NCBI GenBank assembly: GCA_036362985.1
Contig: JAYGXS010000004.1
Coordinates: 65,809,835-65,873,834 of the forward strand
Source: Ligula intestinalis
Lineage: Eukaryota; Platyhelminthes; Cestoda; Diphyllobothriidea; Diphyllobothriidae
Length of the DNA stretch: 64,000 nt
Direction of reading: 5' to 3'
Under the pieces are notes generated by a model, which ran no database searches, was not told where the DNA came from, and saw only the letters and a list, made by a program, of their open reading frames with translations. The translations under genes and the position numbers were made by a program. Each line of letters begins with the position of its first letter. The first letter of the stretch is position 1. Below, one piece after another: positions 54,063 to 64,000 of the stretch.

Positions 54063-54520
54063 TGTAGCGAGCCCATTTACTAGTCATGCTTCCCTCGGAT
54101 GCCGCGCGGACTAGGTCATGTCTGGCGTGACCACCACGCGTCCGCAAGACACCATAGTCAAGGCTTCCATTCAAGGTCACTCCTGTCTGGCTTTCTCAAG
54201 GCGGTCTAGTCTCACTAGCCAACCACTTCTCAAGGTTAGACCAGTGCCCGAGATGCGGACGGTTTGTTTACGCTCATTCACTTCCAGAGCCGACGAGTCA
54301 CTGTTCGGTTGCAGACTATCTGGACTCCGGCTCATTCATGGCTGGCATGCACTCGTCTGGAAGTCACTTCTCCTATTGCTTACATACTACGCTTGTTCCT
54401 ACCTTAGTAAATTCTCCCTGACACTATGGCCTTCCACGCCTTATTTTTATTCAACTAGCTTATACAGGTTGGGATACGTTCTATCGCCTATTATCTGGCT
54501 GGACCACATCGTATCCCACA
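54063..54520 (+). mobile_element. Solo LTR, family of 2137-2662
   Basis: TGTAGCGAGCCC start and GTATCCCACA end, 458 bp; about 88-90 percent identical by eye to 2137-2593. No primer site follows and flanks (tcat, acct) do not match, so the boundaries or the insertion duplication have decayed. The 174-residue frame across it is not a gene. Confidence 0.75.
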
Positions 54521-55123
54521 ACCTCTTTCCAAATTTAGCGGGCCTTTGTTCATGTCATACACATACTCAATTCAGCGCACTCCCTGTTCCTGAGTCAGTG
54601 AATAGGCAAACAGCAATTTCTCAAATTCTGGCAACAAACTAAGTTGGGTAGCTCTAAATGCGCATACTATCATCGGCCGAAGAAGGCTCTTTGTGCAGGT
54701 TTGATGAAGACAGAGGGCCGGATCGTGCCTACACAGTACGTCAGTTGGAAAAAAACCGACTAGGTATGCTGATTTCCTAGGAGTCCAGCGTCATGCATAC
54801 AAGGCCCAAAAGATTCAGTGGAAAACGTCTGAAATCGAGATTTAACAACAGGAGGAACGGGCTTAGAAAAATAAACTTCGGTTCTGAGTGTCCTTGCTTT
54901 GAATGCTATCCGCGACGGACCCTACTAGTAAGTGCCTTTATGTGTATGCTAGGGCCGAATAAATCAACTCTGTGACGGCGGACAATGGGTAGGTGTCCAC
55001 CCGAAGAACAAAGGGATTCCGTTCACCTACATATGACCTTTAAACGTTCATGCCTGAGCATGAAAATGTACCAAGGGTTGCAATACCTAGCACCGGATGA
55101 AGCAGCAGTCCAAACACACTCAC
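54521..55123. other. Unassigned region
   Basis: Nothing recognised; possible 3-prime exons of the minus-strand membrane protein would lie here but I could not place them. Confidence 0.3.
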
Positions 55124-56342
55124 CTGAATGGTTTGCGGACCAGGAGAGCCATATTTAGATCGACATCTTCTGTTGGACAGCCACCAGACCATGATCATAA
55201 AGCAGATAAAGGGATGAACCAACATCGGGCGTGCAGGCCACCCCAGAATCACCGCAGTGATTTGTGCTCAGTCAGCCGGCGAGGTGTCCATAAAATGCAC
55301 CTTTTTCTTGTAAGTCCGAGCGTTGCAGGGCCGGTGGCGACGGTTGGGGAGGGGTCAGCATGAGACTGAACCGGTCTTCCGAGAGGAAAACAAAAAGTGA
55401 CCTGGGTTCGTGTAGTTACCAGGACAACGCCTCGATGATTAGATTAGGTTAGCGCCTTTTTGTCGCGTGCTTTATACGCCTAGCCATTAAATGCGACACT
55501 GACAGAGGAGTAATTGACCGGAAAAGAGAGGAGGTGCTAAAAGGTTCCTTTTTCTGGTTGGGAGTTTCGGTTACATGCGTGGCCTGACTTCCTTTGAAGC
55601 CAACAAGCTAAAGGAATCGGAAACCAGGGGCTGGAAGGATTCCTGTCATCGGCCAGTTACAGCTTTTGATTTAACTCAGAAACTGGCGCTTCTAGGCGGT
55701 TCCAGAAATGGGTTAACTATTTAAGTTTATCAGGATCGGGATCATGAAAGTCTTGCTTGCTCAAGCCCCCGAATGCAGAAGGAGAGGGGGGACGAGATGG
55801 CGAGATAACAGTGGGGTACCAGACTCAAATCGACAATTCGACCATCGCACAGGATGATGCCCACTACGCGCCCCCACGAGGCTCACTCAGCAATGACTGC
55901 GCGTGAATTTATTTATGGTGGGGTAGGCTTGCGTAGCTTCTATTGCCCTCTCTCCTTCCGCAATCACTTTGCCTCATTTGCGAAAAAAACTTCAAGAGGA
56001 GCGGAAGTGGCTGTGGACGCCGAGACTGAACAAGCCACAGAGCTGGTTGCCACTTCGTTTACCGAAAACTGAATTTACTGAATAGTCCAATATCGCACAG
56101 GGGCGAGAACGCCATAAAGGCTACACAGAGACAGAGCCCTTTCCGGCCGCTTCTGTAAAAGACTGAGTCATCCAGTAACTTTAGAATCTTCCAAAGCACG
56201 TCCATGGACCGTGTAGAAGTAGTCCACGCCAGTGCAGTCACTGAGCTCATTCTCACCGTCAGTCAGCTGACGGACTCGGGCGAAGATGACAATGTATAAG
56301 GTGACCCAAATCAGACTCACTACAGATTTTAGTTGCGATAGC
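55124..56342 (-). CDS. Partial gene for a multipass membrane protein, two exons
   Basis: Exon 56257-56342: acceptor after 'CTTGTTTTCCAG', donor GTGAGA. It reads G then 'LSQLKSVVSLIWVTLYIVIF', 'ARVRQLTD', then G. Exon 55124-55266: acceptor CTGAG (weak tract), donor GTGAGT. It reads CA then 'QITAVILGWPARPMLVHPFI', 'CFMIMVWWLSNRRCRSKYGS', 'PGPQTIQ'. G+CA gives Ala and keeps the frame. Each exon holds one strongly hydrophobic helix of about 17-20 residues followed by basic residues, as expected for cytoplasmic ends of membrane helices. The family is not recognised; a receptor, channel or transporter is possible. Other exons are not found. Confidence 0.4.
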
Positions 56343-58521
56343 CTGGAAAACAAGCTTTAAAGTGTCTGATGTGATGCTTTGCACTGCACCATAAGACTTG
56401 TATTGAAACAAGATGCGTACGACTTGATAAACCAGTCACTAGTTATGCAGTTTTTGTGATTTTTCAGAGGAACTCTCCAGAAGCGTTTTACTTTAATTCT
56501 GGATATGGCTAGTTGGTTACTCGGTTAAGGATGAGTTCTCTGAAGCACGTAACAGAACCTTGCATGCCGCTCGTCACAATTAAATGCTTCTGCGGCTGCG
56601 TTTTGAGATCAAAGAGTAGCCTGAGTCATATGTGAGAGGCCAGCCAAGTTGACGGACAGACTTCCTTCTCGTTAGTAGGCATAAAGGCTGGTCCGTCATT
56701 CTGTGTCCCATTCCGGTTGCAGAATATATGTGCTGGACAGACCGCCCCGAACTTTAACACATCCGGCCGCCGACAATGGACTGAAGCGAAGAAGCATACA
56801 AACACCTCGGAGGTATGAAGGGATTATGTTAAATATTCAGTCGACCCCCGTCTACACGTCGGCCCGATGACCCTGTTTGAGTATGATGACCCATAAGGGG
56901 TGTAGATGAATGGGAAGTGGCCTGCGCACGCCTCTTCGCCACCTGCCCGGGCCTCGCATAACTTGCGGAGCGCGAATAACCTCATGCCCTAAACTCTAAT
57001 CACCACCCGCACCAATTTAGGTAATAAGCATGAGGACTTACGCCTCGTGTAGCTACTCGACAGAAGAATAACTGTTTCCTCGGTACTTATAGCTTTGGTT
57101 TGAAGACTGGTTACGCGATTCGATAGGCTGTTTACAGGCGAAAAAGAAGCACAAAGTAAATTTGAATGTCCCGGTAATCTGTCATGTTGTCACATGACAA
57201 AGAAAGGAGATCGTATCAGCAAATACCACCGGTGGGGACTGCACCGGTGATCCTATAAAATCTTCCTTTTCCTGCAATGAAAGCATCGCACTCAAAAATA
57301 CCGTAATTGCATCAGTAATGCCAGTAATGCGGTACCCGCGCAAGGGCAATAACAGCAATACTCACACTTTCTAATTAAATATGCTACTATCGAGACATTT
57401 GCGCTCTATCCTCATAGTTGTTATGTGAGTGCCTGCGCGGACTCTAATTGTGAGCTCCAGGAGGAAGCAGAACTGAATTGTTCCTCTACCAGGTCGCCGA
57501 TGTCCATATATTCCGACACTTGCGCGTTGGAGGGCATGATGCGGTGGTCTAGTTAACCAACCAGCATAAGTTGGTTTGATAATTTCCGAACACTTCGAAA
57601 GGACAGAAGCTGCAGGAGACATTTGAGCCGGAGTGAACTCAATTACTGAAAGACAGGTTTCACTTTTTTGACGTTTTGGATGCACTCTAAAACCCACCCT
57701 CAGACCCAGCAACAAGAATGACTCGTTGGTGCATATGTGATGCCGCATAGATAGGCTACAGTTCCTTAACGTAGAACATCTTATTTTTATCCGCATGCGC
57801 TGTGCCGAGACCATTCGGCGTAGCCACGAATGACGTGTGAGTACTGGTCCGCATATTCTAGCACTTTCCTTGCATTTAGCAGTTTGAAAAAGTCATCTCA
57901 ATGGCTGTCTGGTGTTTCCGTGCCTCTTGGAGTCATCTAAGCTCTAAATGCGTATTCAGACGATAAAATAGAGAAAAAGATGTAACATAGAAAACAAACA
58001 TTACCGACATGCAGGAGTAGTTACTGTGTGTGGCTTATATACCTGAACAATCAGCCATATCACGGGTCGTATTCATTTGAAAGCAAGTAAGAAAGGTCCA
58101 GGCAAAGACAGCTGAAACTGGAAGGGTAATTTCTATCTTGTTTGCAGTTGCCAGTCAGTCCTACTCAATCCTAGACACGAATCTGGGTCCGAAAATAAAC
58201 CCGTTCGTCATTCTGTAATTTTAACTCCTTCTGACTTTTAAGTCAATCAGTATAGACCATGAGTCCGCATATGTCCATGTCGATATGGCCTGGTTGTGCG
58301 ACTCAGTCATTTGGACGTTCGACGATCATCGCACTGCGGTTCGCATTAGAGGTGCTCATATATGACTGCTTGATTACCGGACTAAGTCGGGCCGTTATTA
58401 TGGCTTCTACTTGGGAGCGAGAGATGCTTTATTTTGAAGCTAAATCTCCAAAATTTTCAGCAAAAAATGGCTCCATTCACGGAGAGCGAGGATAAGGTAA
58501 GTTAAGAGGTCATCGAGGCAG
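56343..58521. other. Unassigned region
   Basis: Contains a 147-residue minus frame (57371-57814) without any motif, and a 78-residue plus frame (58259-58495) also without one. Neither has convincing splice signals. No repeat partners. Confidence 0.35.
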
Positions 58522-58790
58522 GAGTTTCCCTGGTAGCGCACATATTTTCTTATTTGTATTTAAATGCCTACACAATTAATTTCTGTTAGGGTTAGGGTTA
58601 GGCTAAGGGTTAGGCTAAGGTTTAGGGTAACGGTTAAGGTAAGTGTTAGGGTAAGGGTTAGGTTTAGGGTAAGGGTTAGGGTTAGGGTTAGGTTTAGGTT
58701 GGGCTTGTGGTATCGCTTGTAAAATGCCCCAAGTTTCTGTCTTTATTATAAATAAGAACATATGTGCGCTACCAAGGAAACTCCCACCAT
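58522..58790. mobile_element. Inverted-repeat unit with telomere-like core
   Basis: 58522-58560 ('ggagtttccctggtagcgcacatattttcttattt') and 58749-58785 are inverted copies of about 38 bp with few differences. Between them 58586-58705 is built from GTTAGGG, GGTTAGG, GGTTTAG and GGTAAGG words. It may be a MITE that carries or captured telomere-like sequence. Confidence 0.7.
58586..58705 (+). repeat. Interstitial TTAGGG-like tract
   Basis: Repeats of TTAGGG with variants, about 120 bp. Flatworm telomeres are TTAGGG. It is not at a sequence end and is flanked by inverted repeats. Confidence 0.85.
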
Positions 58791-60138
58791 CATCGAATAC
58801 TTGATCTCTAAAGATTTACATGAAATCCCCATCTGTTATAGAGACGGGTCTGATTTAAACTTCTGAATTTCCGCTTATTCACACGTGAGGTAGCGTGCTA
58901 GGAATTGGATTATAGAATGCTGATATCCCGATGTACGGCAGGAGATATGACGGAAAATTCGGCGCATAGTACAGGAAGACTTCGCAGTCATTGCTTCATT
59001 GTGGAGATTATGAGTGACCTCACCAAGAATATGATGAGCGAATTGCTTGACCGCTTTATAGTGTCGCTGTTTTATAATATCAACAAAAAACATAATAAAC
59101 AGCGGCAGCTACAGAGAGTATTCGGAGAATACGTAAAAAATGACCAGGTCTTTTTTAGGTCAGGTAATAAAGAATGGGGGGGGAGAGAATGCAGGCTTTG
59201 ATTTCCTGTGTTTATTAATGTTTCGTCGGTAGACGACCTCAGAGGAGGGGTTTACACTCTGGATTCAAAGATAAAGTTGAAACGCATTCGCCTATTATCC
59301 TAAAAAAATTATGAAAGTTCGCTCGAGAGAACGAGATCTGGCTCTAGCCTTTTAATGTGGTGAGGTTGAACCATCTGCATATCTGAAACAAAGGTGTGGG
59401 GGGGAATGAGCGGAGAGGAATAGCTAGAATGAAGAGGCCGAGGAAATAGAACATATTCGCCACGTGGCGGCACTAAAGGGCAGGTGGCGGAACGCGCAGC
59501 CTTGACCGATATCCGTTATCGCCACTCCTGGTAGTGAAGGGCCGTTCACGCACAATCAACCCCGCCCCCCCGCCCCCCTCCCCCCGCCGTCTGGACGGGA
59601 CGAACCCCGAAGGTGATATGCCCAAGCTTCTCGCCCATTTATGACAACCTATCATGGCGATAAATGCATAATTAGGAAAAGTGAGAATCCTCTGCTGCCA
59701 CTTCAGATACAGTCTGTCGTGGGATGGTCGTTTTTCCCCTATCATTTGACCTCCGCCTATTGAGAGGGAATAAATTAGCCGACATTCACACTCCGAAAGC
59801 GTGGCCGCACGCAGCCTCGAAATGAGATTTGGGGGCATTGGTTTGCGTACTGAAGTGCTCATCGTGGATGATTGTCTGCTGAAGAGGTTATAAGCATGCC
59901 TGGTAATTGAGGGTTTTTCACTCGCGACCCTTTCCTCCAACTAGTGGAAGCGGGACCGGCCTGAGGCTGGTAGCACCGATCTTTTATATTACGACAACTG
60001 TTCCTGCGGTCTAGGGCATAATTAGGCAAACTGAGAGCTACCCCCCCCGCCGCTTATCGTCTGTCGTGGTTGGTCATTTTTTCTATTGTGAATAAGTCAT
60101 TTTGGGATTGTGTTAAATTTGCGAAAATTCACATTGAA
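58791..60138. other. Unassigned region
   Basis: The 155-residue minus frame at 59473-59940 spans a C-rich stretch (59563-59587) and has no motif. The 98-residue plus frame at 58905-59201 is also unrecognised. Confidence 0.35.
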
Positions 60139-60201
60139 AATTTCAGAAGATGAAGTGGCTCGAAAACAAATGTATGTTCGCCATTTCATCTTCTGAAATA
60201 A
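60139..60201. repeat. 63-bp hairpin
   Basis: Left arm 60139-60164 and right arm 60177-60201 pair almost fully: 'tttcagaagatgaa' with 'ttcatcttctgaaa', then TGG/CCA, then CGAA/TTCG, with a two-base bulge and a 12-base loop. It could be a small foldback of the degenerate PLE-flank motif (AGAAGATG...CGAAA) or a microRNA-like precursor. Confidence 0.6.
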
Positions 60202-63200
60202 GTTATTTGGCGCTTTTATGCTGATGACGTATTTTTACTCACAAGCTTGCAAGAAGTGCAATATCTCTTTAGAAAATAGATTATGATCTTTCTGCGGGGC
60301 TTTGATTTGGAATGCCCAAACTTAAATACGTTTATTCCCAACCGACCTGGTTCCCAGATTTTGGGTAGAACAAATAAGGGCGCAAAAACGACAGAAGAAT
60401 TTCAATGGCCACTAACCAGCTGCGCAGGCATGATAGTCCAGAGGATTGTCTTCAGTTACATTGGACACTTAAGGGGGAGACATTAGTGGTTTCGATAAAT
60501 AAAAATAGGCTCTTAAACGAGGTATACTAATGGTAAATCGTTGAGACCCTTCCAGCGCAACAGACTCTTTGGTCGCCCTCTCTCGGCATCTGTGAGGGTG
60601 GAAGTTTAGTTGCCAGTTGATTTCTTGTTTTAACTGTTCACTTCCCAAGGCCAACATGGTCATGCGTAAACTGCGATAATAAGTAGACTTAAATGGTTCA
60701 TAACACGATAGACTGGCGAAATATATAAGACGTACGGTCAGAAAGCAGATGCTCTGCAAGAGAGCCTCGCATTACTTGCTCTACCTCCTGAGATCATGAG
60801 GACTACCTGATAGGATTTCCATTTAGCTGCTAACCCTTTACGTCCTGGCTGAAGACTGACACATTTTCTTAGTTTGTCTCCTCAAAAAAAATTTTCTGGC
60901 CATGACTTCATCTACGACTGGCTTTTCAAATGAACTTAAACGATAAACTAGAAATTCGGCAGCGTGTGTTCCTACCTGGTGTCTAGTTCAGTTATGCAAG
61001 GATAGATTTGATCGGTTTCAAGTTAGGCAGTTCAGCTCTAGGAAGCAATCACTTATCGACCATCTTGTAATCACAGTTTACATCACCTGTATTATTCACT
61101 TTGTTCCACAGCACAACATATTTTTGTCCAGGTACATATCCTAAAATCTCATAGTAGCAACGGTCACCTATCTGATTTTATGTCCGATTGGAAGAGGGAC
61201 TTTCAGTTCTGCTTTGAAACGCGGATTTGGCGGTAGCACAGCGAAGGTAAATCAAAATTCGGGGAATATAAGCGATAGGGTATGAAAGACGGGTGCTGCC
61301 TGATTGGAACTCCGTCAGGGTTTCCTGCGTTATCAAGGCGTTTGGACGACTACGGCGACAGCCACGAGTGTTAGCCGATCATTATCCCGTTTGCTTACGT
61401 CTAATCCCTTAATTAACCATCGATACGCTCACGCACAGACATCACTCCCAACAGGATCCTGCAGCTGGCTGATTGTCCACGCCAAATAGCGATTCCAGTT
61501 AAGCACGTAATGAAGGGGTTGAGGGTCGTGGTGAGAACACGGGGGTAGGGGTGGGTTTGGGGCGAGGGGAGGGTGTGTGTGCGGTGTTAGCGCAACCATT
61601 TTGATATTAACACCGCTCTTTACCGAGGTCTCCGTCCACTACAGCCATGGGCATCCCCTCCCACCCCCCCCCACAATCTGAGAACTGATCTTCTAGATAA
61701 AAAGTGTTAACTATGCCATGAAGCCCAGAAGGCGCAATATTGGGTCAAGGAGTCTTGTTCCGCCAATGTGTTTCACCATTTTTTCAAGCTGGAGGTGAGG
61801 AAAATTCGGCCCGCCCTTCACTAGCATAGGCGGTCATGCTACTACTCCATTCTTGATTCAGTGAAATTGTCCTCTGTACGGTACGTGCCGATAGCGGAAG
61901 CCAGGAAATCCAGAAAGCCCATGCTGTTAGTTGGTACTAGCCAATCGATATGAAGAACACGATACTGATTGGATCTGAAATCATCCCGAGGTTGTAGTCT
62001 CCTATAATTGATGCAAACATACACGCAGACTTTCGCTTTACTCCTTAGGAGTTTCAGCGAAATAACAGAAGCGGCGTATACGTGAGATGGACCATAGAAA
62101 TGAAGATACATTTTAATACCCCTTTTTGTACTCGCTTATTTAATTATTGGCTCATTTTCCTTCAGTATATCCACGGTGAAGTTATAACAACCGAGAATTT
62201 ATGAATAGGCATACGGTCGGCACTAAAGCTTTCTTCTCGGAAGGGTTAATTAAGGGCCACCGAAGGACCACGCTATAACAATCGAGATATTTTTCGGGTC
62301 AATGGTTAAAAGAGCGTTCCATGCATGATCCTAGCCATATGAAAAATGACTGCACACTGCAACGGTGCGGATACAGGATTGGAGAGGAAAGGCCGACCAA
62401 AGAGAAGCTAATGTTGGTGACTCCAATCAATCGCCCTGGCGATCACTTCCTGGCAGTTCCATGGAGGCTTATCGTTTCCATGCCCACGGCACGGAGAGTG
62501 GTTCTTAGGGAACTATACCGTGACGCAAGTGGCGGTACGTAGCAGAGTTAGACAAATAGATGGTTCAAACAAAGAGCCGGTAAACAGTTTGTGGACAATA
62601 GCATTGTTTTTCATCGAAATAATACTGTATCGCATGCAGCATGCTCTCTAAATGAATATCGTTTCCAGAGCGCTTCTGGTAACTTAATTTGCGTGCAATA
62701 CCCATATCTTCCTCTAGGCCTCCAGGCGAAACTGAAATGCCCTTGTCAGTCTTATTCGGCGAAAAATGCACCTAGCGGAGGTAAACCAACAGACTACCGC
62801 TAGGTCGAAGTTTAGCACAATGCTAGGACAGACGGACAGGCGAGCCAATGATTCAGAGCAAAGCTCTGGCGCTTCTGTTCTAGGAACAGAACAGCTCCAG
62901 TGGGTTTGCATTTAATCAAAACCAATAAAAGGGTCCCCCGTCTGCATAAGTTAGTCTCCTCGGCTCCATCCATCAAATCAGCGCTAATATTTTTGGTTTT
63001 TTTATTTATCAGCACCCAGTTCTTTTGTCTGCCAACAAGACTAAAAATGGATAGACTGTAGTCACTAATGAAGGTACACTAGGAAGGTTTGGAAAGCTTT
63101 AGATACTAATACGAAGGACAAAACGCCACATCTGACGCACTGATATAGAGTACCATAAAGCCATCTGGTCAGCCAACTTTCACGTAGGGAGAGGCGAACA

Positions 63201-63954
63201 GAGATAGGGAGAGAGGTCACCGCTACATGTCCTCATGATCTCCAAATGAAAGCATTTTGGGGGTCGCCAATTATAATAACTACCGCCAACTTTTAGCCAC
63301 CTGTCCTACGCTGGCAGCACGGCCACCTGCTGCATCTACCGTCCCCCCCGACCTTCCCACCGCCTGGGCAGGCAGGCAGGTGCCATGGGTTGCGGTGAGC
63401 TGAGGTCAGATGGGAAAGGAGAGTTTGCGGATTGCTCGGGGTGGTGGCCTGGGGACATAAACGCTTGGTACAGAAGTTCAGGTCTTGGACACCACTAGTT
63501 GGATGCGCCTCAGAGCTGATGGCTCACCAGCGACTCAAGTTAGCAGCTTCCGTTTTAGTCATGTGTAGACTTGCCGGAGCTGGTCTTGCGAACAGCAAAG
63601 TCATTGACAAGTTTTTATATTTACCTTGGAGAGCAAAATTTCTCATGTACTACGATATGAATGCGCTGCTTGTGGGATCAATTTTGACAGATGTCGCTCC
63701 TAGAGGACCGTGTTTTGATCTGAGGACGAAACACGAGTGAAAGTTTTATTGATTTTTTATGTGCTGAATGCAGTGACGATATCCTTGCTGAACGGAGCTG
63801 TAAAGCCAAAGCGTTTGCTTTATCCAACAAGTGCGCCACCCAGTTTCCGGTTTTCCACGAAGTTGAGTGGAGCAAAGTGCAGTTGATTCGCAACACTCTC
63901 CTTCCGCTCTCTTAATGCTAAAGGAAAGAAGACAGGACCTTCGCAAATACATTC
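60202..63954. other. Unassigned region
   Basis: No recognisable gene. Weak possibilities only: a minus frame at 62565-62758 after 'GGGCATTTCAG' ('GGLEEDMGIARKLSYQKRSG', 'NDIHLESMLHAIQYYFDEKQ', ending at a stop) and a plus frame 63432-63740 ending 'ALLVGSILTDVAPRGPCFDL'. No tRNA, LTR or PLE sequence seen. Confidence 0.3.
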
Positions 63955-64000
63955 CACCACCACCACCACCACCACCACCACCACCACCACCACCACCACC
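63955..64000 (+). repeat. (CAC)n microsatellite at window end
   Basis: Perfect CAC/ACC triplets running off the end of the window. Confidence 0.95.

Noticed and set aside
54118..54642. 174-residue plus frame
   Set aside because: Runs through a solo LTR; the other LTR copies do not keep the frame.
57371..57814. 147-residue minus frame
   Set aside because: No domain, no convincing splice sites; also a competing cysteine-rich frame on plus, so neither is supported.
58586..58705. Chromosome end
   Set aside because: The TTAGGG-like tract is internal, imperfect and flanked by inverted repeats with ordinary sequence on both sides.
59473..59940. 155-residue minus frame
   Set aside because: Crosses a C-rich low-complexity stretch and has no motif or start context.

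Overview
The window is eukaryotic, intron-bearing DNA that is mostly decayed repeats. The repeats point to a parasitic flatworm: Ty3/gypsy elements of the CsRn1 type (CHCC gag finger, primer site matching tRNA-Trp), many GIY-YIG Penelope-like elements (PLEs), tRNA-headed SINEs, and TTAGGG-like tracts. A diphyllobothriidean tapeworm is my best guess, but that is inference from repeat style only. No bacterial or viral gene set, operon or CRISPR array is visible.

Layout. 0-8.4 kb: two copies of a repeat (the second split by a solo-type LTR with a target duplication), a decayed PLE, a complete but internally deleted CsRn1-like element on the minus strand (3526-6039), a PLE 3-prime fragment and SINE-related repeats. 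8.4-26.1 kb: LTR remnant, a long decayed PLE (RT to GIY-YIG, 11.7-13.4 kb), SINEs, two jockey/CR1-type RT tails, PLE scraps, and a phase-consistent two-exon gene of unknown function (minus, 22.7-23.8 kb). 26.6-29.9 kb: the one clearly recognised host gene, a six-exon RhoGAP of the ARHGAP19 type on the minus strand, with an RTE-like LINE scrap in its last visible intron. 30.8-33.9 kb: two PLE copies. 34-37.6 kb: candidate exons, an inverted pair of tRNA-like sequences, a TAC microsatellite with a 10-N gap, and a SINE. 37.8-40.9 kb: a 0.6-kb unit duplicated around a 645-bp TAC array, one copy split by a solo LTR. 40.9-42.6 kb: three PLE fragments, inverted to each other. 43.6-45 kb: a gypsy remnant that retains little beyond primer site, integrase tail and LTRs. 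45.9-46.6 kb: a 685-bp foldback palindrome. 47.6-51 kb: three candidate exons of a plus-strand coiled-coil gene. 51-54.5 kb: PLE and SINE repeats and a solo LTR. 55-56.4 kb: two phase-consistent exons of a multipass membrane protein (minus). 58.5-58.8 kb: telomere-like sequence between inverted repeats. The rest is unassigned.

The most interesting signal is RNA, not protein. The 3-prime body of the tRNA-headed SINE and its relatives carries a hammerhead-ribozyme-like core: CTGAYGA, helix II, GAAA, a palindromic helix III, and flanking GACTGG/CCAGTC helix I, with one compensated helix I change. A second class of hammerhead-like motif lies 3-prime of PLE coding ends. PLE hammerheads and a hammerhead in the schistosome SM-alpha SINE are known. 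This SINE-linked version may not be described.
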